DNA of 51,077 nt from a virus, in IMG/VR virus record IMGVR_UViG_3300011116_000989, positions 1 to 51,077 of that record. One strand, given 5' to 3'. Both the position numbers and the translations under genes were made by a program. The notes beneath the pieces were generated by a model, which was given only the letters and a program-made list of their open reading frames with translations, was not told the DNA's origin and did not search any database. Positions 24,203 through 33,872 of the stretch are shown here, one piece after another. The number at the start of each line of letters is the position of its first letter. Within the stretch, counting starts at the first letter, position 1.

Positions 24203-27200
24203 AGACCTATTTCAAGTAAAAAAAGTATTACCACCAGTTTCTAACGAACAAATAACTGAAGAAATAGAATCAGTTGAGTTGTTAGATTCTTACGAAATAG
24301 AAAAAAACAGAATTCAATTTGCAGTAAATTATGCTACTGCATCTAACTTTGCTGTTTTTGGTTCTGCTAAAAAATACTATCAAGATACAATTAAAAGAAT
24401 TTATGAACAGTATCCTTATGATGGATCTAAAAAAGAAAAATTAGATTGGTATAATTCCTCTTCTTTATTAGATGTTTGGTTTTATGAAAATGCATACCCA
24501 AGAACAACTGGTTATGGAACATTTTCTCCATCTGGTTGGTCTACTCAATTATCATCTATTTCTGGCTATGGCGAACCAACAACTAAAGAATACGTTGTTA
24601 TTAAGTCTGGCCCAAACAAAAGCACAACTGCAACTTCATTAAAAGATGCTTTTAACGATTTAAGTAATCAAAGTCAAAAAGCTAACATTTATAACGCATC
24701 AGATAATAGAACGTCAAATTTAAAATTTGATTTAAGCGGCAGCGGCGTTACGTTAGAATTTTGGTTAAAGAAAAATTCATTTATTACATCTAGTACACAA
24801 AAGGAAGTAATTTTTGATTTGTGGAACGGCGTTGCATCTTCAAGTGCAAACTATGGACGTTTAACATTAGAGCTTTCTGGTAATAATGTGTCTCCATTTT
24901 ATCTTACTGCTCAATCTGGTACTGCTGGTTTTTTTCAACAAAACATAGGTACTTCAACAACAACATCATCAATTGCTTCTGGTTTATGGAACCATTATGC
25001 TGTTTCGTTAGCAAATTCAGCAAGTTCTGTTAATGTTCAATTTTATGTAAACGGCACACTTAATTCGTCTTACGCATTAGGAACATCAATAAACAATGTA
25101 ACAGGCGGATTAGTGGCAAATCTTGGTGCTTTAAGAACTGCTCCGTCTGGTGTTTCTGGTGTTGGTTTAGGATGGGGTAAGCTTTCTGGTTCTATTGATG
25201 AATTTAGATACTGGAAATCAGAAAGAACAGATAGAGAAATAGGTAGAAATTGGTGGACATACGTTGGTGGTGGAACCAATACCGATGATGCAAATACAGA
25301 TTTAGGTGTTTATTATAAATTTAATGAAGGTATAACAACTACATCTTCAATTGATTCTATAGTTTTAGATTATTCTGGTAGAGTATCAAACGGCACTTGG
25401 GTAGGCTATTCTTCTGCGTCAAGAAATACAGGCTCAGCAATTGACGAGTTTACATTAAAAGAATTATCGTTAGAAGAACCAGATCCTATTATTTATTCCA
25501 CACATCCAGACGTTGTTTTGACTCTTGAAGAGTATGAAACAGTTGGTGACAATCACGATAGAGAAAATCCTAATAGTCTTTATTATTCGTTTCCAAATTG
25601 GATAATAGATGAAGATGAAGAAGGAGAACTATTAAATGTTTCCCAAATTGCAGCATCTTATCTTGATAGTTTGTATTTACAAATAAAATACTTCACAACA
25701 CTAAAAGATCATTATACTAACATACAAATTGATGATAAACCTTATCCATTTTCACAAGTATTGTTGGAATCAACTGGTTTAATTGCACCAAATTTATTTG
25801 TTGATGCAAAATTAGTTGAAGAAGTTCTTTCTAGAGATGATGAAAGACAATACGAAGATAAATTAAATGAAGTTAAAAACATAATTTATCAAAACATTTA
25901 TTCTAACATAACAAACATTTTTAAATCAAAAGGTACTGAAAAGTCTTTTAGAAATCTTATTCGTTGTTTTGGTATTGATGATAGTTTAGTAAAATTAAAC
26001 ATTTATTCTAACAACGATTCTTATCAAGTACGAAACAATACATACAATACAACAGTAAAGAAAAAATCAGTAAACTTTAATGATGTTGACAGATTTAATT
26101 CTAGTATTTATCAATTTTATGATAATACAAATGCAAATTCTTTGTCATACTTATCTGGCTCAAGTGTTTACAATTACTTGCCAATAACAGCAGAGGCAGA
26201 GATTGTATTCCCTTACAAGTTTAATCAAACAAATGAAAATTATTTCTTTACACCATTTACAACAACTTCAATTTTTGGTGCTCATGGTGCAACTTCAACT
26301 AATACTGACTTAACTTGGGCAAGCCCAGATTACTTTAATTTTCAAGTTTATGCTGTTAAAACAGAGATAGAATCAAAAGATGTTTACTTTGCATTAAGTT
26401 CATCTTATTTTGGTGTAACTTTAACATCCTCAATTTATTTCAATACGTATAATAATGAGAAATGGAACTTTGCTGTAAGAATTAAGCCAAACGCATTTGA
26501 TGCAGATTTAGTATCTGGTAGTGACTCTTGTAACTATCAACTAGAGTTTTATGGTGTTAACGGAGATGGTGATTCTGTAAAAAATGAATTTTTATTAACA
26601 TCAAGTTTAACTAATACTATTGCTAAAAATGCATTATCTCAAAATAAAAGATTTTATTTAGGAGCAGAACGTACTAATTTTACAGGATCAGTTATAAAAC
26701 AAACAGACATTAAAACTTTAGGATTAAGAGTTTGGTCTAACTATTTGAATAATGATGTGATTAAAACACATGCAGCAGATCCTTATAATTATGGCATCGA
26801 TAATGCATTCCAAAACAGTACTTTAACAGTATTTGATGGTGTATCTATTGCAAAAACAAAAACTTTATTACTAGATTGGGACTTTAATTTAATAACTGGT
26901 TCAAATGCTGGTGGCGGGATTCCAACAGTATCAGATGCATACTTTATTGTTCAAGATTTAACTTCTGGTTCAGTTTCAGATACAACATACAATACTGAAT
27001 TTAATACTTTAGTAAAGTACCAGTACACAGGTAAAGGTGATTTCTTTTTACCAAATAAAACAGATGTTGTTGATACTCAGTATTTATTCACTTCTCGCTT
27101 GACACAGTTTGAAGACATTAAAAATTCAAATCTTATTGAAGTATTAAATTCACAAGACGAAGAATCATTAACAAGGCAAACAAGACCAATAACTTATTTC

Positions 27201-30200
27201 TTTAGTTTTGAAAAAAGTATGTATCAAACAATAAGCGAAGAAATGCTAAAAATGTTTAGTAGCATACTTGACTTTAACAATCTTGTTGGTCAACCTGTCA
27301 ATAAATACAGAAAAGACTATAAATCACTTGGTAAATTAAGACAACTATTTTTTGAAAAAGTCCAAAACGAACCAGACTTAGATAAGTATCTTGATTTTTA
27401 TAAGTGGATAGATTCAGCAATAGGCAAATTTTTATTACAACTTACACCAGCATCAGCAGATACTAGTGAAGGTTTATTAAATGTAATAGAAAGTCATGCT
27501 CTTGAAAGAAATAAAGTACAATACAAATTTCCAACAGCAGAATTTAAAATACCAGTATTAGAAGCTGGTGCTGTGTCTATCAATAAACACCTTTACAATT
27601 GGCGTTTTGGTCATAGACCGCTTTCTAATAATGAAGACGACAATTGTTTTTATTGGAATGAAAGAGCAGAAAGAACAGTATTACCAATCTCTTCTAACAA
27701 CTCTGGTGTTAATAGCAGCAGAAACTTCATTCTATCTGCTTCTCTTCAAGTTCTTAATCGTTCATTTACAACAACATACAAATTTGACGTTAATCAATCT
27801 AAACAGATAAAAGGTGGTGTTAACTTTGAATCAAATAAAAACATAGAATTTGCAAAAACTGCATTAACTCCACATGGTCCATTAGATTCAGATAGTGTTA
27901 TAAGTGTTCCAGCAAACTATCTTATTGCTTTAGTTAAAAATACATCATCATTACTAGTTGATTGTAATGATACAATAAACCCAAATTCTAAAGTAAAGTA
28001 TTATCTAGATACAGTACAAGGTAGAGATTATGTATCTTCATCGCTTGGATACGGTGAAATACTAAATAGTAAAATTGCATTACCTATAAACTTGGTTAGT
28101 GGAAACATTAATACTGGTTATCAAACACAAGTTGCACAAGAATTTATGCCTGGTGTTGTAATCACAAACATTCACAACGATGTTTATGGTGCCATGAATG
28201 AAATACCAGCACAAGGACCATTTACAAATACTTGGGTTGGCGGTAAACAATCTCGCCACGTTCAATTAAATACAGGTGCAGATAATTACTTATCAAGACC
28301 AGAAGCATGGAAAATAACACTTGGAACTTTATTAACTGCTTCATACCAAACAGCAATTGGTTTTGTTGGCGCAGATTACCCTTACCCAGAGGGAAATCCA
28401 TACGAACCATCTTATCCAGTAGTTGCACACAAAAGAGCAACTTATTTTAGAGAAGAAACAGCAAAAAGACCAGTTAATACAAGAAACATTCAAACTACTA
28501 CAGGCTCTGTAGTACTTGGAAATTATCAAAATACTTATGAAATACTAAGTTCGTTTGGTTCTACAAATAACAATAGAGAATTAGTAGATGCTGTTAACCC
28601 AACCAACAATACAGAGCTTTATGGTATTGTTAGAACTGATGTAACAGATGGAAGAGTAGATTTTACTTTACCAACAAGACAAAGATCACAAACAATTGTT
28701 AAAAATTTATTTTCTGCTCCTGGTGATTATAGAACAAATTCAAGAGGTTATCTAAACAGGTACGCTGAAGAATTATCTCCTTATAATTCTTTGCCATTCA
28801 GAAACAAACAAATAATTGGTGATGGTTCAAGAAACGCAGATGTATTAACCACAGATTCTGTACAGTATCCAGAAATTGTTTCTGGTTCAAAATTAGAATT
28901 AAACAATCTTTTAACTATACCAAGTAGTTTTGGCGGTTATGTTTCTGGATCTACAACAGTTGCATCTTTCCACAAAGTCAATAGAAATCGTATCTTTACA
29001 ACACAAAATACATTTAATTATGATAATGGTTTTGTGTCACATCCAATACCACAAAAAGATTCTGGTTACTTATGGATTACATCATCATTAAGTGGAACTG
29101 CTGTAGACAATAATCTTGCGTTTTTTGGAAATTTCAATAGTGACATTACACTTCCAACTGGTTCCACTTCTTATGAACCAACATACTACTTTGTTTCTGC
29201 AAGTGAAATTGGAAGTTATTACGATACTCTTGGATTAACCAGAAAATTCCCAGAAAGTGTCACAGATGCTTCATTAGGTAATAGAAATCAATTTATACCA
29301 ATTGATTTTGTTGGTTTAAATACACTTATTTATGAAACTAGTTCATACACAACTTTAGGTGAAACAACAAATGATTATCAAACTTTGGTTAACATGAGTG
29401 TTGTTGGCACAGTTGATGTAATGCAAAAACCATACATTTTTTCTGCTTTAATGCAACACAGAAATGGTCCATATGGATTTTCATCATTTAAACAAGTAAG
29501 AACTGGTGAACATAGAGTAGTTAGAAATCTTGTTAGAGATAACTATACTTCTTTGTTAGTAGAAAACTCAGATGGTACACAAACATTTATAATTCAAAAA
29601 GAACCAAACGTTTACTTTAACACACCTTTTACAGCAAAAATTAGAGACACTTTAACAAATCAAATTTTAACGTTTAAGTATTCTTATGAAAACTTATTAC
29701 AAACTTTTGAACAACCAGATTTATTTAACAACTTGTCTATTACTAATAATCAAACATTTTATGAAAAGAAAATTGCTTTCTTATTAAATAATTCAAGATA
29801 CAAACTTGTTAATACAAAAGTTGGATTTTCACTTTATCCAAGAAGAAGAAATAAATCTTTATTAGAAAATAACAAGAGAATAAATTATGTATTTACAAGT
29901 TGGAGAGATTCTAGAGAAAATAGAAACATTTCTAATTCTATTTCTCAATTTAATTACACAGTAAATAATAATACTATTTTGATACCAAAACAAAGTATTT
30001 GGCCTATGGATGCTTCCGCTTCAATAGGTGATGGTGGTGTATTGCAAAATAGCTATTCGTTAATACATAATGGTTTAACTTCTAGTATAACCGCTTCAGT
30101 CCTTTATAACTACAAGCACACTTTATTGACTTTAGATAGTTATAAATCTAAATCACCAATTGATGCAGTATTGCAATTTTCACAATCAAGTGTAAACCCT

Positions 30201-32891
30201 TATCTTCAAGTATCAACTGGTTTGTTTGGTGGTACTGCTATTTGGGAGGCAGGACTTTATGGTAATAATCCATACGCAGATTCTTATGATAATTGGTACG
30301 AAAAGATCAGATCAATTGCAAAAGACTATAGTATTATGCCAGAGTATGTTATTTCAGATGATACTAAACTTCTTGCAGCACAACAAAATAAGTTTGATGA
30401 TGAATACTTAAATTCAATTACACTTACTGGTTCACAATTTAATGCTACTGCATCAATGACAGATAGTTTCGTAAATGATCTAGTTAGATCTGATTTCATT
30501 AAAGATGTTGATAAAATCAAAACTGATCTTTCAAGTATAAGCAAAACAATAAAGCTTAAATTAAATTGCGATGCAATAATTAAATTTAATGCAAAACCAG
30601 ATTTGTATCCACAATACAGAACAGTTGACATAGCAGAAAAATTCTTAACAACAACAGAAAATTATTTATCATTTTGGACAGGTTCTGGTCCTATAGCTGC
30701 AAATACTTACACTCAAAAAAATGTTGCTTATAGAAGTGTTTTAACGCCTTTATTTGCTCCTGGTATTCTTTATAATACAATTAAATCTGGTATTGCTGTA
30801 GACTTTCCTATTTTAACTTCTTCTCTTGAAGTAACAGGTGGTGTTTATGAAAGTGGTCTTGATAAAGATCGATTAATAAATAATAGTACATTTAACATTA
30901 GATTGCCATTTGAAACATTAGTACAACCAGAAAATTATTTAACAACTAATTTTATTGATATGGAACCAAACCCATCTGCTTCATTAGGCATTACTGGTTC
31001 ATGGTCTGGTCAATACAGCAACAACCTTTACAAGATGGCAATTAATAACTTCTTAGCAGAAAGTATTAATTTCTTCTTACCAGATGGAAAATTAACAACA
31101 CTTTATTCAAAACCAGAAAGTGAATTTGGTTTAGTAGACCCAACAAAAACTTATCAAGCGTTAGTTAAAATTTATAAAACTGCTGATAATAATAAAATTT
31201 TTGATTATGATTATGGTGATTCATTAGGCAATACTTCTTATGCTACAAGAGGCAAGTATGCAAAACCACAATTACCAAGCACATCTAAAGAGACTATTAC
31301 TATGTACTCAAGACCATCTGCGTTTGGTCCTCCATGTGCTGGTGGTGAAAAAGGAACTACTGGGTTTACTAAAGGCATTGTAGATTCTTCAAATGGGTAC
31401 AATCCAGCATTTACTCCTCCATACTACGACGGTTCATCTTGGGCAATTCTTACATTTAAACCAAGCGGATCTGTTTCATACAAACCAACATTAAATGAAA
31501 TAATAAACAACATTACTGCTTCATACATAAGATTTGAAATGATTAGTGGAACTGTTGGAACTTCTGGTCCGTATTCAAGTGCAAATTTGAATACAAATTC
31601 AATGCAAGTATCAGCATCTTTGAATTTGTTTAACATTGTTAATACAAATCAAGTTGACTTGTCTACAATTGATGCAACAAACGTTCAGCCAAATTCAAGA
31701 CTTTGGGCAATACAAACTAAATTTGAAACACCAATCTTGGACTTCAATCCATCTAATACTGGTGCAACAATAACATCTGGTTCACAAATACCAACAATAG
31801 GTATGTGGCATCAAATAGGTCAAATACCAGAAGATGATAAAGGAATTTATTTACAAATTACTGATGTTCCAAGATCTTACTTGGTATACGGAACAAACGG
31901 TGTATCCTTAGATGTACAAGCCTCAGCAAATACATTTAATACATCACCACAACTAACTGGCTCTCTTTGCGACATTGTTGGATTCTCAAAACAAGAAGTC
32001 AAGTTGGGACAAGTTGCAAACGAAAAAACAATTAAAGAAGCAGTAGTTGCAATTCCTTATGTTAATGTATTAAACCAAAGAAGATTTATTAATTTACCAA
32101 ATAATGCTGTAACTTATGTACAAAATACATTTTTTGGTATGAGCAAAGAAATAGAGCAAACAGAAACCGAAATTCTTTCATCAGTACCAGAAACTGTTAG
32201 AAATCAATTAAGGGCAATGAAAGAATACGTTATTCCTCCAAACTTTGATTTTGTAAATAACGATAAAGTAAATCCAATTGCAATGTACTTCTTTGAATTT
32301 AGTTACAAACTAACACAACAAGATTTGGTAAACATTTGGCAAGGTATGCAACCAAACATTTCAGTTGAATTTGAAAAACAATCTTCAATTATTGAACATG
32401 AAATAAATCAAAATGAATTTATTAATTTAGACAACTTAAGTGAAAAACTTGAATGGTTAGTGTTTAAGGTTAAGCAAAAAGCAAAAACTAATTACTTTGA
32501 TCAAGTATTCCAATCAATAAAAGAAAAGAATAAAGATAAGATCAATAACTTACTTAAACTTGGAAGAAACAATAAATTTAACATTACTTCATTGGAGTCA
32601 ATGCCACAATACACTTACAACTGGCCTTACGATTATTTCTCACTTGTAGAGTTAGCTAAGATTGATGCAAAATTAGAATTTGAAAATCTAGATACAGATC
32701 CTGCTTCAATTACAAATGTAAGCAATAAAACTCTTAAAGAAATTAGTGAGCAACCAAAAAGAAATCTTAATAAGATTGTTGAATCATCTACCGACAATGC
32801 AACTCAATTACTAACTAACGTTTCTACACAAACAATAAGACCAGCATCATCAGCAGGAGATGCTTCAAGATTAAAAAGGAATAGAACATAA
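24192..32891 (+). CDS. Giant baseplate/tail protein with LamG domain (2,899 aa)
   Basis: At 8.7 kb this is the largest gene in the window. Residues ~175-410 are a LamG/concanavalin-like jelly roll: GVTLEFWLKK, GLWNHYAVSLANS, FYVNGTLNSSY, GSIDEFRYWKSERTDREI and VYYKFNEG are its typical strands. At residues ~560-600, IIYQNIYSNITNIFKSKGTE and SFRNLIRCFGI resemble the helix pair of gpI/gp7-like wedge proteins, which fits its place after gp25 and gp6. The remaining 2,300 residues are mostly beta-rich with many Asn/Thr/Ser, plus a helical C-terminus. It is likely a wedge arm fused to receptor-binding parts. No frameshift or internal stop was seen. The LamG call is good; the gpI/gp7 link is inference. 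Confidence 0.65.
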   Translation: MSLKDLFQVKKVLPPVSNEQITEEIESVELLDSYEIEKNRIQFAVNYATASNFAVFGSAKKYYQDTIKRIYEQYPYDGSKKEKLDWYNSSSLLDVWFYENAYPRTTGYGTFSPSGWSTQLSSISGYGEPTTKEYVVIKSGPNKSTTATSLKDAFNDLSNQSQKANIYNASDNRTSNLKFDLSGSGVTLEFWLKKNSFITSSTQKEVIFDLWNGVASSSANYGRLTLELSGNNVSPFYLTAQSGTAGFFQQNIGTSTTTSSIASGLWNHYAVSLANSASSVNVQFYVNGTLNSSYALGTSINNVTGGLVANLGALRTAPSGVSGVGLGWGKLSGSIDEFRYWKSERTDREIGRNWWTYVGGGTNTDDANTDLGVYYKFNEGITTTSSIDSIVLDYSGRVSNGTWVGYSSASRNTGSAIDEFTLKELSLEEPDPIIYSTHPDVVLTLEEYETVGDNHDRENPNSLYYSFPNWIIDEDEEGELLNVSQIAASYLDSLYLQIKYFTTLKDHYTNIQIDDKPYPFSQVLLESTGLIAPNLFVDAKLVEEVLSRDDERQYEDKLNEVKNIIYQNIYSNITNIFKSKGTEKSFRNLIRCFGIDDSLVKLNIYSNNDSYQVRNNTYNTTVKKKSVNFNDVDRFNSSIYQFYDNTNANSLSYLSGSSVYNYLPITAEAEIVFPYKFNQTNENYFFTPFTTTSIFGAHGATSTNTDLTWASPDYFNFQVYAVKTEIESKDVYFALSSSYFGVTLTSSIYFNTYNNEKWNFAVRIKPNAFDADLVSGSDSCNYQLEFYGVNGDGDSVKNEFLLTSSLTNTIAKNALSQNKRFYLGAERTNFTGSVIKQTDIKTLGLRVWSNYLNNDVIKTHAADPYNYGIDNAFQNSTLTVFDGVSIAKTKTLLLDWDFNLITGSNAGGGIPTVSDAYFIVQDLTSGSVSDTTYNTEFNTLVKYQYTGKGDFFLPNKTDVVDTQYLFTSRLTQFEDIKNSNLIEVLNSQDEESLTRQTRPITYFFSFEKSMYQTISEEMLKMFSSILDFNNLVGQPVNKYRKDYKSLGKLRQLFFEKVQNEPDLDKYLDFYKWIDSAIGKFLLQLTPASADTSEGLLNVIESHALERNKVQYKFPTAEFKIPVLEAGAVSINKHLYNWRFGHRPLSNNEDDNCFYWNERAERTVLPISSNNSGVNSSRNFILSASLQVLNRSFTTTYKFDVNQSKQIKGGVNFESNKNIEFAKTALTPHGPLDSDSVISVPANYLIALVKNTSSLLVDCNDTINPNSKVKYYLDTVQGRDYVSSSLGYGEILNSKIALPINLVSGNINTGYQTQVAQEFMPGVVITNIHNDVYGAMNEIPAQGPFTNTWVGGKQSRHVQLNTGADNYLSRPEAWKITLGTLLTASYQTAIGFVGADYPYPEGNPYEPSYPVVAHKRATYFREETAKRPVNTRNIQTTTGSVVLGNYQNTYEILSSFGSTNNNRELVDAVNPTNNTELYGIVRTDVTDGRVDFTLPTRQRSQTIVKNLFSAPGDYRTNSRGYLNRYAEELSPYNSLPFRNKQIIGDGSRNADVLTTDSVQYPEIVSGSKLELNNLLTIPSSFGGYVSGSTTVASFHKVNRNRIFTTQNTFNYDNGFVSHPIPQKDSGYLWITSSLSGTAVDNNLAFFGNFNSDITLPTGSTSYEPTYYFVSASEIGSYYDTLGLTRKFPESVTDASLGNRNQFIPIDFVGLNTLIYETSSYTTLGETTNDYQTLVNMSVVGTVDVMQKPYIFSALMQHRNGPYGFSSFKQVRTGEHRVVRNLVRDNYTSLLVENSDGTQTFIIQKEPNVYFNTPFTAKIRDTLTNQILTFKYSYENLLQTFEQPDLFNNLSITNNQTFYEKKIAFLLNNSRYKLVNTKVGFSLYPRRRNKSLLENNKRINYVFTSWRDSRENRNISNSISQFNYTVNNNTILIPKQSIWPMDASASIGDGGVLQNSYSLIHNGLTSSITASVLYNYKHTLLTLDSYKSKSPIDAVLQFSQSSVNPYLQVSTGLFGGTAIWEAGLYGNNPYADSYDNWYEKIRSIAKDYSIMPEYVISDDTKLLAAQQNKFDDEYLNSITLTGSQFNATASMTDSFVNDLVRSDFIKDVDKIKTDLSSISKTIKLKLNCDAIIKFNAKPDLYPQYRTVDIAEKFLTTTENYLSFWTGSGPIAANTYTQKNVAYRSVLTPLFAPGILYNTIKSGIAVDFPILTSSLEVTGGVYESGLDKDRLINNSTFNIRLPFETLVQPENYLTTNFIDMEPNPSASLGITGSWSGQYSNNLYKMAINNFLAESINFFLPDGKLTTLYSKPESEFGLVDPTKTYQALVKIYKTADNNKIFDYDYGDSLGNTSYATRGKYAKPQLPSTSKETITMYSRPSAFGPPCAGGEKGTTGFTKGIVDSSNGYNPAFTPPYYDGSSWAILTFKPSGSVSYKPTLNEIINNITASYIRFEMISGTVGTSGPYSSANLNTNSMQVSASLNLFNIVNTNQVDLSTIDATNVQPNSRLWAIQTKFETPILDFNPSNTGATITSGSQIPTIGMWHQIGQIPEDDKGIYLQITDVPRSYLVYGTNGVSLDVQASANTFNTSPQLTGSLCDIVGFSKQEVKLGQVANEKTIKEAVVAIPYVNVLNQRRFINLPNNAVTYVQNTFFGMSKEIEQTETEILSSVPETVRNQLRAMKEYVIPPNFDFVNNDKVNPIAMYFFEFSYKLTQQDLVNIWQGMQPNISVEFEKQSSIIEHEINQNEFINLDNLSEKLEWLVFKVKQKAKTNYFDQVFQSIKEKNKDKINNLLKLGRNNKFNITSLESMPQYTYNWPYDYFSLVELAKIDAKLEFENLDTDPASITNVSNKTLKEISEQPKRNLNKIVESSTDNATQLLTNVSTQTIRPASSAGDASRLKRNRT

Positions 32892-33871
32892 TGTCTTTTT
32901 TTGACTCCAAAGAAGAAGTAATAAATCTTGAACTTACAAGTTATGGTAAACTTTTATTATCAAAAGGTCTATTAAAACCAGAGTATTATTCCTTTCATGA
33001 TGAAGACGTACTTTATGATGTATCTTATTCTAATTTGCAAGAAAATGCTGGTGTTGCTGAAGTAAGAATACAAGAACAAACAATTTATGTAAAACCAATT
33101 TATAATTTTGTATCTCCAACGCCTTTAATACAAAAAGCACTAAACCAAGACAATTATTTGAAAAGTATTAATAACCTTAATGAATACAAAGTAGACTATT
33201 TTGATAATTCATTAGGAGTATCAAGTATTTACAATCTTTATGCTCCAGCGTGGAACATAAAAAATCTTTCAACTGTATTTGTTTCGTCAAGTAACAATTT
33301 TTCTAATACAAATCTAAGAATACCACAGTTTGAATGTATTCTAACCGCATCATTTATTAAAACTACAGAAGATAAATTAAACCAAGATCAACAGTTAGCA
33401 GAACTAGTTTCCTCTAAACTTAATGCTGTGTTTCTTGAAGATGGAACTGTTTATTTTAATGATTTTGAAGAGTTAGTAATTAAAATGGAAGAATTAAATA
33501 CTGATGCAGATTTCGATAAATTTGAAATAGAAATTTTTAAAGTTCAAACAAATAATGATGGTACTGAATCGTATGAAATTATGAAACTACCAAAAGAATT
33601 AAATTTTGTTGACGATAATGGATTACTACAAAACTTATCAGCTTTAAACTTACAAGAAATTATAGATGATAGTTATGCGACTAAATTTTTTGATGTTTTG
33701 GTGGACAAAGAAATTAATGATGAGATTGCATGTAAGCACATTTTATTATCTACACAAAATCAAGACGCAATCTTTAATGACATAACTATTTGTGATAATG
33801 TTAATGTTAAATACAAAACAAATGATCTCTACAGAATAATTAATGATAGAGCAACAGGAAGAAACTGCTAA
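32891..33871 (+). CDS. Conserved phage structural protein with tail-fibre-like N-terminus
   Basis: The 326-residue protein begins SFFDSKEEVINLELTSYGKL and LLSKGLLKPEYYSFHDEDVLY. I recall this as a conserved opening in marine phage virion proteins. It parallels the N-terminus of the protein at 38424 (an LTxxG, L-x-KG, then DE-x-x-Y order) and, more loosely, the P2 gpH/tail-collar fibre N-terminus. The rest is acidic and mixed. A SD-like AGGAAT precedes the start, which lies on the stop of the giant gene. It is probably a baseplate-attached appendage or adaptor. Confidence 0.5.
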   Translation: MSFFDSKEEVINLELTSYGKLLLSKGLLKPEYYSFHDEDVLYDVSYSNLQENAGVAEVRIQEQTIYVKPIYNFVSPTPLIQKALNQDNYLKSINNLNEYKVDYFDNSLGVSSIYNLYAPAWNIKNLSTVFVSSSNNFSNTNLRIPQFECILTASFIKTTEDKLNQDQQLAELVSSKLNAVFLEDGTVYFNDFEELVIKMEELNTDADFDKFEIEIFKVQTNNDGTESYEIMKLPKELNFVDDNGLLQNLSALNLQEIIDDSYATKFFDVLVDKEINDEIACKHILLSTQNQDAIFNDITICDNVNVKYKTNDLYRIINDRATGRNC

Positions 33872-33872
33872 A

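Noticed and set aside
33843-33872. Longer start for the protein at 33873
   Set aside because: It would overlap the previous gene and has a poorer ribosome site than the later ATG.
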